Shown piece by piece: positions 14,010 to 19,817 of a stretch of DNA of 19,817 nucleotides. Numbering within the stretch: position 1 is the stretch's first letter; each line of letters opens with the position of its first letter. The DNA is from VAZQ01 sp035300505 (GTDB lineage Bacteria > Pseudomonadota > Alphaproteobacteria > Rhizobiales > Xanthobacteraceae): positions 1 through 19,817 of the forward strand of contig DATGVJ010000414.1 in NCBI GenBank assembly GCA_035300505.1. Direction: 5' to 3'. Under the pieces are notes generated by a model that was given only the letters and a program-made list of their open reading frames with translations, did no database searches and had not been told where the DNA came from. A program made the position numbers and the translations under genes.

Positions 14010-14923
14010 ATGTATGTCCAAATCGGAGGCATCCAACAGTGGATCGAGATCGGCCGAGTAGCGCAGGACCGCCCGACGCTACTCTACCTGCACGGGGGAC
14101 CGGGCGGATCATCGCGACCGGCCGTGAAAGCATGGCGACACTGGGAGGAGCACTTTACAGTCGTCCACTGGGACCAGCGTGGCGCCGGTCGTACATTCAG
14201 CAAAAATGGCGAGGCCGGATGTGGCGCTTTGACTATCGATCGCATGGTCAGTGACGGAATCGAAGTTGTAGATCTTCTTAATCGTGAGTTCCAGCGCGAC
14301 AAGGCTGTCCTGGTAGGACACTCGTGGGGTTCCGTTTTGGCCGTCCACATGATCAAACGACGTCCCGATCTATTCTCTGCCTATGTTGGCACTGGCCAAC
14401 TCGTGAACAAGCAAAGAAACGAGGAATGCAATTACCGACGGCAGCTTGCGCAGGCCAAGCGGCGCCAGAACGCGGAGGCCTTGCAGGCCCTGCGCGAAGT
14501 TGGGCCGTCTCCCTACCTCGACCGCGAAAAGGTCCGGAAGCTCCGCGAATGGGCTGACAAGTTGGTCGACGGCACCGGAGATCCTGTTCGTCTCACCCCC
14601 CGCCCGCCCAATCCAGCCTTCACCACCGAGGACCGTGATGCACTGTCGCGCGGCGCTCAATTCTCACGCGACCAACTCTTTGCGGAGCTAAGTGCGGTAG
14701 ACTTGCCGTCCCTTGGGTTGCACTTCGATATCCCGATTTTCTTCTTCGAGGGCACAGCGGACCAGCAGACTCCAATAGAGCTCGCGGAACAATATTTGTC
14801 GACATCTCAGCACCGCACAAGGAATTCGTTCGCTTCGAAGGATATCATCACTTCTTTGTCTTTAACCGGCCTGACGATTTTCTGCAGTTTGACCATTTGC
14901 CAGGCTGGGCTGTGCCACTTTGA
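14010..14923 (+). pseudogene. Frameshifted alpha/beta hydrolase, proline iminopeptidase-like
   Basis: From ATG 14010 the frame shows the fold of a proline iminopeptidase-like hydrolase: LLYLHGGPGGSSRP (24-37), HWDQRGAG (53-60), nucleophile S105 in GHSWGS, and D251 in FEGTADQQTP. After residue T265 (about 14804) the sense of the frame is lost. Dropping back one base restores APHKEFVRFEG, then YHHFFVFNRPDDFLQF with the expected catalytic histidine, ending at TGA 14921. This is a one-base deletion around 14805, probably disabling the gene unless it is a sequencing error. Without correction the frame runs on to 14930 with a meaningless tail. The frame also stays open upstream to 13890, but that part overlaps the small broken ORF. 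The last residues after FLQF also depart from what I expect of relatives. Confidence 0.8.
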
Positions 14924-15040
14924 GACCTGAACAGTTGCACCAATCTTGCTTGTCGAAAGCCGTTCAAGTAGGAGACCGTCGCGCTGTAGTGTAGCGCCTT
15001 GCGGCAAAGACTCTGCCATGGCACCATTTGGTGGACTGCC

Positions 15041-15047
15041 GAGGAGG
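15041..15047 (+). promoter_or_regulatory. Ribosome-binding site of the second cupin gene
   Basis: GAGGAGG lies 6 nt before ATG 15054 and directly abuts the in-frame ATG 15048, so 15054 is the better start. Confidence 0.75.
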
Positions 15048-15053
15048 ATGCAT

Positions 15054-15545
15054 ATGTCGAGGGGTTCCAAGGTATTCAGGCCGACGGACTTGCCGGAGAG
15101 CAATTCATCCGGATATCCGGCACCATTTCGTGACAGCCAGCGCAAACGATGGAACAGGCGTCTCGGCGATCACGGTGGCCTCAAAAACTTCGGCATCAAC
15201 TTCGTGCGTGTCGAGCCAGGCGGCCAATCTTCGGCCCGGCACTCCCACACGAAACAGGATGAATTCGTTTACATCATCGAGAGTGAATTCGTCCTCGTCA
15301 CCGATGCGGGACGCGAGACGGTCGGACCTGGCACCTGCATCGCATTCCCGGCGGGCACTGGCGATGGTCACCACTTTCTGAATGCGACCGACAACGATGC
15401 CACCTTTCTGGTCGTTGGAGACCGCACGCCAGGCGACGAACTCACCTATCCGGACATCGACTTGGAGTTGAAGGTAGGCCCCGATGGAGTAAAGACGTTT
15501 CGTCATAAGGAGGGTTCGCCGTATCCGAAACTTGAACGCACTTAA
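15054..15545 (+). CDS. Cupin-domain protein
   Basis: This is a 163-residue soluble single-domain cupin. Motif 1 is GGQSSARHSHTKQDEF with H63, H65 and E70 as likely metal ligands. The motif's usual closing glycine (about residue 77) is serine here. Motif 2 reads FPAGTGDGHHFLN (98-110), supplying H106 or H107. A C-terminal tail (PDIDLELKVGPDGVKTFRHK) follows and is common in cupins annotated as auxin-binding-like or transcription-associated; the function is open. The frame is open upstream to 14946, but that part is not protein-like and the GAGGAGG site sets ATG 15054. It converges on the N-acetyltransferase gene with a 40-bp gap and no palindrome. Confidence 0.85.
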   Translation: MSRGSKVFRPTDLPESNSSGYPAPFRDSQRKRWNRRLGDHGGLKNFGINFVRVEPGGQSSARHSHTKQDEFVYIIESEFVLVTDAGRETVGPGTCIAFPAGTGDGHHFLNATDNDATFLVVGDRTPGDELTYPDIDLELKVGPDGVKTFRHKEGSPYPKLERT

Positions 15546-15585
15546 CACTCGGCGCGCCACCGACCACTCCGCGGGCGAGCGCAGC

Positions 15586-16410
15586 TCATTTCTTCAACGC
15601 GACATGCGCAACTTCAGCCGCACAATTCTCCGACAGCGCGATATCGAACTCGTCGCGCAGCACGGCGCCCAACTCCGCGGCCGATTTCAAGACGCGATGC
15701 TGTGCCGTTCCATCGCCGTGGTGAATCTGGAGTTTGTTGTTGAGCAGGCAATAGCGCGCGTCGCCCTTCGAGCGCGCCGCCATCAGGTTGGTGGTGAAGG
15801 GTGAGCTGGGATGCGTCGACATGTAGTAATGGGCCACGTCCCAGTCTGCGGGCCCCTGTTCATGCATCGACACTTGATAACGCCCCGCCCATCGGCCTTT
15901 GCGTTCGAGCTGTACCAGATATTCCGGCCCGACCGGCAGGAGCCGATAGACGCCGATCGGGGTGTGTTGCTCGACGACTGGCTCGACCCGCAGCGGCGCC
16001 CACATCTTCAACAGGCCAAATCCAACGTCAGCCAGATAATCGCCATCGTCAAGCGTAACGAGGAGGACCATGTGGTTGCGCGGCGGCACTTCGCCATTGA
16101 GAGCACGCCAGAAAACCCGGGCCGCAACCGCCCTGACGCGGAAGCCCATCGCGACAAGCACATGTTGGAAATAGACGTTCTGTTCAAAACAGTAACCGCC
16201 ACGCTGACTGAGAATCATCTTGGTGTGCAATGTCACCAGATCCAAACCAACTGGTTGTCGCAATAGCACCTCTATATTCTCATAAGGTATAGCGACGTGA
16301 TGCGCGGCATGAAGCTCCTGCAAGACGGCCAGGTGTGGCTGCCTTGGCCCCGTATAGGCGATACGCGCAAAATAGGCGTCGAGATCGATGCCGGAGTAGT
16401 AGCCTCGCAT
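15586..16410 (-). CDS. Arylamine N-acetyltransferase
   Basis: This 274-residue cytosolic enzyme transfers acetyl from acetyl-CoA to arylamines, hydrazines or hydroxylamines. The Cys-His-Asp triad is complete: C74 in QRGGYCFEQN, H113 in PRNHMVLLV and D128 in YLADVGFG. IPYENIEVLL (about 41-50) is the typical N-terminal helical segment, and the length matches bacterial NATs (about 270-280). ATG 16410 follows GGAAGG at 6 nt; a GTG at 16437 is open but less likely. In this setting it could detoxify arylamines released by an amidase such as the one at 10582-11949, although the two are not in one operon. It is divergent from TTT receptor D with about 75 bp between starts. Confidence 0.93.
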   Translation of the reverse strand: MRGYYSGIDLDAYFARIAYTGPRQPHLAVLQELHAAHHVAIPYENIEVLLRQPVGLDLVTLHTKMILSQRGGYCFEQNVYFQHVLVAMGFRVRAVAARVFWRALNGEVPPRNHMVLLVTLDDGDYLADVGFGLLKMWAPLRVEPVVEQHTPIGVYRLLPVGPEYLVQLERKGRWAGRYQVSMHEQGPADWDVAHYYMSTHPSSPFTTNLMAARSKGDARYCLLNNKLQIHHGDGTAQHRVLKSAAELGAVLRDEFDIALSENCAAEVAHVALKK

Positions 16411-16483
16411 TATCGGCCTTCCAATCACGCGCCTCACACTCTAATGTGCGACAGGACTTTTGAAATGACAGAGTACAACGGGG

Positions 16484-17470
16484 ATGACAATGCTTGTTCA
16501 ACGCCGTCGATTCCTGCAACTGGCGGCGGGTGCCGTCGCACTCCCAGCCATATCGCGCTTGGCCAATGCGCAAGACTATCCGAACAAGCCGGTGCGGATC
16601 ATCACACACTCTGCACCCGGCGGCGCGCCTGATGCTCTGCTGCGGATCGTTGGCGATGGCCTGTCCAAAATCTGGGGCCAGCAGGTTGTCGTGCTCAACA
16701 ATCCGGGTGCGGGCGGCGCCGTCGCGGCGCGCGCTGCGGCCGGTGCCGCGCCTGATGGCTACACGCTCTATATGCCGGCTTCTTCGGCTTTCGTGACGCT
16801 GTCAGGTCTACAGCCCAACCTGCCGCTCAACGTGCCGAAGGATTTTCTACCCGTCGGTTTCGTTGGCGAGCAGCCATTTTTCTTTTGTGTCGCGCCGTCG
16901 CTTGGCGTCAGTACGCTCGCGGAATTTATCGCGCGCGCGAAAAGTAAGCCGGGTGAAATCACTTATGCGGCGACCGGACGCGGCACGCTGTCCCATCTCG
17001 CCGGCGAAGCCTTGCAGGAAAAGGCCGGCATCAAGCTCCTCATGGTTCCCTATCTGGGAGGTACCGCGCAGGCGCTTAACGACGTCATTTCGGGTCGGGT
17101 GCCGATGGTCATCGACGGCTATTCGTCGCTGGCCGGCGCGCTCCAAGGCGGGAATATCAAGGCGCTCGCGGTCGGTTCGACCAAACGTTTGCCCGAGTTT
17201 CCAGACGTGCCGGCGGCCGCCGAATTGGTTCCAGGCTTCAATTCAAGAGGCTGGCTTGCACTTGTGACACCGCTCGGCACGCCCGAGGCCATCGTGCGCA
17301 AGCTCAACGCCGACCTGCGCGCGGCCGTCACCGACCCCGCCACCAAGGAAAAACTTTTATTGACAGGCAACTACGCAATCCCGATGACGCCGGCCGAGCT
17401 TCTGGATTTCATTAACGCCGAACAGCAGATGTGGAAGCCGACGCTGGAAAATATTGCGAAAAATCCGTGA
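16484..17470 (+). CDS. TTT-family Bug-type receptor D with Tat-like signal
   Basis: This is a 328-residue exported receptor of the classical Bug/TctC group. The N-terminus has RRRFLQLAAGAVALPA, a twin-arginine-type motif followed by a mild hydrophobic stretch and ANAQ-D cleavage, unlike the Sec-type signals of receptors A-C. The mature part starts DYPNKPVRIITHSAPGGAPD, including the GGxxD ligand loop. NNPGAGG, AAPDGYTLYM, YAATGRGTLSHL and LPEFPDVPA are the usual family blocks. An in-frame ATG at 16490 has GGGG at better spacing and may be the true start. It is the only canonical Bug protein here, again with no TctA/TctB. Two family C palindromes follow it. Confidence 0.92.
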   Translation: MTMLVQRRRFLQLAAGAVALPAISRLANAQDYPNKPVRIITHSAPGGAPDALLRIVGDGLSKIWGQQVVVLNNPGAGGAVAARAAAGAAPDGYTLYMPASSAFVTLSGLQPNLPLNVPKDFLPVGFVGEQPFFFCVAPSLGVSTLAEFIARAKSKPGEITYAATGRGTLSHLAGEALQEKAGIKLLMVPYLGGTAQALNDVISGRVPMVIDGYSSLAGALQGGNIKALAVGSTKRLPEFPDVPAAAELVPGFNSRGWLALVTPLGTPEAIVRKLNADLRAAVTDPATKEKLLLTGNYAIPMTPAELLDFINAEQQMWKPTLENIAKNP

Positions 17471-17472
17471 CA

Positions 17473-17610
17473 GTAGCCCGGATGGAGCGGATCGCACGCG
17501 CTTGCGCGTGTGATCAAGCGCAATCCGGGAGCGGTCTTGTGGACCAACAGCGGTCCCCGGATTGCGCCCCATAAGCGCTTAAGCGCGCTTATGGTTCTCC
17601 ATCCGGCTAC
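17473..17610. repeat. Dispersed palindrome, family C copy 2
   Basis: It begins GTAGCCCGGATGGAG two bases after the receptor D stop and ends CTCCATCCGGCTAC. Inner stems include CACGCGC/GCGCGTG, AAGCGCAATCCGGG with its counterpart CCCCGGATTGCGC, and AAGCGCTTAAGCGC. It matches copy 1 (8049-8178) in outer ends and order of parts. Confidence 0.85.
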
Positions 17611-17620
17611 AAGAGAGATC

Positions 17621-17744
17621 GTGGCCCGCATGGAGCCGACGCTCGTCCATGATGGGCGACGGTGCCATGTGGGAACGGTCCGACGAGCGGCCCGGATTGT
17701 GCGCCCATTTGCGCACAGCGCAAACGGGGCTCCATCAGGACTAC
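17621..17744. repeat. Dispersed palindrome, family C copy 3, degenerate
   Basis: It starts GTGGCCCGCATGGAGC and ends GCTCCATCAGGACTAC, a mutated version of the family C ends, with CGGCCCGGATTGTGCGCCC inside. It lies 10 bp after copy 2, so two units stand in tandem between convergent genes. Confidence 0.65.
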
Positions 17745-17749
17745 AAGCA

Positions 17750-18577
17750 CTAATTGAAGCCTTTCAATCCCGGCGGCGGCTGGTCCTTGTAGCTCGGCAT
17801 CAATTCGCCGTTGGAGCCGCGAAAATAGATATGCTGGCCGACCCGAACGTGGTTGTTGCCCTCGGTGCAGGAATAATGCGGCCAGACCGGATTGCGCTCG
17901 CGGCGGTAGTCACGCTTGACGGTCCAGGGACGCATCAAGGCGTTGTCGATGGTCGTGATCTCGGCATGCATCATGTCACTGTTTGTCTTGTCGAGGTAGA
18001 TTTTCTCCTTCACGACCGTGCGGTTGTCCTTGTGCAGCGGAAGTCCATCAGCATCGAGCGTTCGCGGACCTTTGAAGGCGCGGGTCTCGACTTCAAGCTT
18101 CTCATAGCGGCCGTCGCCATCTTCATCGATCCATTTGCCGATCGAATAGCCTTCGAATGACGGCCTGATCGCCGTTGGCCAATCGCGTCCATCCGTATAG
18201 ATGCGGCGCAATTCCGCGAGGTGATCGGTGCGGATATAAGTGATTGCATCGGTGACGATCACTTCAAGCGGCTCATAGGCGATCATCATGCGCGGCATGC
18301 CGGCGGGAAGGCAATCAATCTGCGGGTCGGCGCCCAACGCTCCGGAGTGGAGCGCCTGCAGGGCAGCTTCGAAGATCGCCTGATACTCGGGAATCAACGG
18401 CGCTTGTTGCGCCAGGCCGCGCGCCTTGCTGGGATCCCATTGCGCTCGAGCGTGCGCGCGCACCCATTGTCCCTGCCAATCCGGATATTTCGATTGGTCA
18501 TGGGCCTTGACACTTGCCGACGTCAATAACGAGACGGCGAGCACGATGGCGCCGATTGGGCTTTGCTGAAACATCAA
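17750..18577 (-). CDS. Secreted protein of unknown function with DxDxDG loop
   Basis: This is a 275-residue protein with a signal peptide (about 1-25, SASVKA-H). The mature part is polar, with PDWQGQWVR near its start and two cysteines (C89 and C237) that could form a disulfide. The block PSFEGYSIGKWIDEDGDG (139-156), VETRAFKGPRT, VVKEKIYLDK and the EITTID..RPWTV segment resemble a widespread family of uncharacterised secreted proteins with a G-S-x-G-x-W..VET core; I know no assigned activity. D151-E162 matches an EF-hand-like loop (D, D and D at positions 1, 3 and 5, G at 6, E at 12). The start is ATG 18577; an ATG at the second codon is also possible. It is divergent from the peroxiredoxin-like gene. 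Confidence 0.75.
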   Translation of the reverse strand: MMFQQSPIGAIVLAVSLLTSASVKAHDQSKYPDWQGQWVRAHARAQWDPSKARGLAQQAPLIPEYQAIFEAALQALHSGALGADPQIDCLPAGMPRMMIAYEPLEVIVTDAITYIRTDHLAELRRIYTDGRDWPTAIRPSFEGYSIGKWIDEDGDGRYEKLEVETRAFKGPRTLDADGLPLHKDNRTVVKEKIYLDKTNSDMMHAEITTIDNALMRPWTVKRDYRRERNPVWPHYSCTEGNNHVRVGQHIYFRGSNGELMPSYKDQPPPGLKGFN

Positions 18578-18739
18578 GGTGATTTATCCAACATAGAGGT
18601 TGACGGCGTCAAGATTAGCCGCTGAACTGATGCAATTGTGCCGCGCGCCGCCGGTCACGCGGCCGCGATTGGATCTGGCGCCCAAATACCGTGGATCAGG
18701 ACCAAGTGGTCAGACTGATGTCGCCGAGGAATGCGTACC

Positions 18740-19441
18740 ATGACGGCTTCTTCTTTTGCGCAAATCCTTGAAGCATGCACCGAACAATGCCGCACAATGG
18801 ATGCGCCGTTGCCTGACCGCCTTCGCACTTTTGCAGATGATGTGCAGCGGCTAAGCCCACCATTCGCCGAGATTGTCGAACGCATGATCGAGCGGCTGAA
18901 CCAGAGCGAGGCTGGCCAGCTGGCGCCGTCGGCCGGCGACCCAATGCCGTCGTTCGTGTTGCCCGACCAGGATGGCCACCTCGTGAGCCTGGATAAACTC
19001 TTGGCAAACGGACAGGTTGTCGTGGCGTTCCACCGCGGCCATTGGTGCCCCTACTGCCGGCTGAATGCCGACGCACTTTCCCGAATTGAGCCGGAGGTAA
19101 AGGAGGCCGGCGGCCAAATCGTCGTCGTCACACCTGAGTTGAGCGCATTCACGAATGAGTTGAGGTCCGACGCCAAAGCAACGTTTCCAATTCTGTCGGA
19201 TATCGATAACGGTTATGCGCTGGAAATGGGACTGGCCATCAAGATTCTCGACGAGAAAAGGGAGGCCATGATTGCCGCAGGTTGGGATATTTCACGATAT
19301 GCAGGCAATAAGTCCTGGACGCTACCTATTCCCGGGACGTTCGTGGTAGGCTCAGATGGGCGGGTCAAAGCCCGCTTTGTCGATCCCGACTACCGTAAAC
19401 GCATGGACGTCGTGGACATCCTTGCGGCGCTGAAGCGGTAG
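18740..19441 (+). CDS. Peroxiredoxin-like (AhpC/TSA, thioredoxin-fold) protein
   Basis: This is a 233-residue soluble protein. An N-terminal helical segment of about 60 residues precedes an AhpC/TSA domain: FVLPDQDGHLVSLDKLL (72-88), then VVVAFHRGHWCPYCRLN with C103 and C106, and a closing PGTFVVGSDGRVKARFVD. The CxxC arrangement in place of the classical PxxxTxxC suits the atypical peroxiredoxin-like subfamily that reduces peroxides or disulfides with thioredoxin. I prefer ATG 18740 (GAGGA about 9 nt upstream) over ATG 18731, which the GAGGA touches. There is no signal peptide. It stands alone, divergent from a secreted protein and convergent with the crotonase at the right edge. Confidence 0.87.
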   Translation: MTASSFAQILEACTEQCRTMDAPLPDRLRTFADDVQRLSPPFAEIVERMIERLNQSEAGQLAPSAGDPMPSFVLPDQDGHLVSLDKLLANGQVVVAFHRGHWCPYCRLNADALSRIEPEVKEAGGQIVVVTPELSAFTNELRSDAKATFPILSDIDNGYALEMGLAIKILDEKREAMIAAGWDISRYAGNKSWTLPIPGTFVVGSDGRVKARFVDPDYRKRMDVVDILAALKR

Positions 19442-19444
19442 CCA

Positions 19445-19477
19445 GTGCATAGGGCGCAAAAGCGCAGCGTATTGCAC
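19445..19477. terminator. Possible hairpin terminator after the peroxiredoxin-like gene
   Basis: GTGCA..TGCAC arms enclose a GCGC-AAAA-GCGC stem-loop 3 bp after the stop codon. No T-run follows. It could instead be a remnant of another dispersed repeat. Confidence 0.4.
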
Positions 19478-19543
19478 GGCTCTTCTCCCGACGGAACGTG
19501 GTAGAATACACCGCGTACACAGTGTGCGGATGGCTAAATAGTA

Positions 19544-19817
19544 CTACGACCGCCTCGCACGCGCCTCGATCGATGAATTGATCGTCGCATGCAGGTTTCG
19601 CGCATAATCGACTGCGCCCGCAATGGCCATGTCAGGGGCGGCGCGCATGTAATCCTTCACGGCTTCGGTCGCCATGCGCGGCGCCTTGAGGATCGTCTGG
19701 CAGATCCGATCAGCCGCCGCATCAAGCTCGGCTTCCGGAACGACATCACTCACGAGTCCATAGCTCAAGGCGCGCTCGGCCCAGATCGTGACGGTAGAAT
19801 AGACGAGGTAATTCATC
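19544..19817 (-). CDS. Enoyl-CoA hydratase/isomerase family protein, C-terminal part
   Basis: The frame enters from the right edge and ends at TAG 19544-19546; about 90 residues are visible. AERALSYGLVSDVVPEAELD is the standard crotonase region after the active site, followed by LKAPRMATEAVKDYMR and a C-terminal helix region. The catalytic segments lie outside the window, so the reaction cannot be judged. The ATG at 19816 is an internal methionine and not the start, because the preceding conserved half of the family is missing. It is a different crotonase from the one at 2915-3730. The 100 bp between it and the convergent peroxiredoxin-like gene hold only a weak hairpin. Confidence 0.82.
   Translation of the reverse strand, partial: MNYLVYSTVTIWAERALSYGLVSDVVPEAELDAAADRICQTILKAPRMATEAVKDYMRAAPDMAIAGAVDYARNLHATINSSIEARARRS

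Noticed and set aside
13720..14133. Minus-strand open frame over the hydrolase start and spacer
   Set aside because: Composition is not protein-like and the plus strand explains the same bases better.
14807..15145. Minus-strand 112-residue frame between hydrolase and cupin
   Set aside because: It overlaps both genes and I cannot match it to a family. I kept it only as part of the finding on sequence of unclear origin.

Overview
The window is a GC-rich (about 60 percent by eye) stretch of an alphaproteobacterial chromosome. Gene content and intergenic palindromes resemble Bradyrhizobium, Rhodopseudomonas and related Hyphomicrobiales. The genus is an inference. I saw no phage genes, transposases, tRNAs, rRNAs or CRISPR arrays. 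It reads as a catabolic accessory region: soluble enzymes for acids, amides and aromatics, with four periplasmic receptors of the tripartite tricarboxylate transporter (TTT/TctC/Bug) type and no TTT membrane subunits.

Layout. 1-2696 (+): 3' part of a UbiD-family decarboxylase, a small Rieske [2Fe-2S] protein and an ACMSD-like amidohydrolase. 2915-5880 (-): a tight operon of TTT receptor, Fe(II)/2-oxoglutarate (TauD/TfdA) oxygenase and crotonase, convergent with the first group. 6044-7063 (-): a secreted di-haem cytochrome c peroxidase/MauG-like protein, divergent from 7418-8038 (+), a secreted DUF1080 (3-keto-disaccharide hydrolase-like) protein. 8215-9234 (+): a second TTT receptor, atypical in its ligand loop. 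9394-13696 (-): cupin, FAD monooxygenase, amidase and a third TTT receptor, likely one operon. 13756-14923 (+): a decayed patch with a small broken ORF and a frameshifted alpha/beta hydrolase. 15054-15545 (+): a cupin, convergent with arylamine N-acetyltransferase (15586-16410, -). 16484-17470 (+): a canonical Bug-type TTT receptor with a Tat-like signal. 17750-18577 (-): a secreted protein of unknown function. 18740-19441 (+): a peroxiredoxin-like protein. 19544-end (-): C-terminal part of a second crotonase.

Two operons combine a periplasmic receptor with two or three catabolic enzymes, suggesting uptake plus breakdown of specific carboxylates or amides. No substrate can be read from sequence.

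The most unusual non-coding feature is the density of dispersed palindromes. At least four families (A-D below) fill most spaces just downstream of genes. In three genes the stop codon TAG lies inside the conserved GTAG end of a repeat. One palindrome is flanked by a 24-bp imperfect direct repeat of the cytochrome gene's 3' end. Several units are pairs of hairpins with mutually complementary loops.
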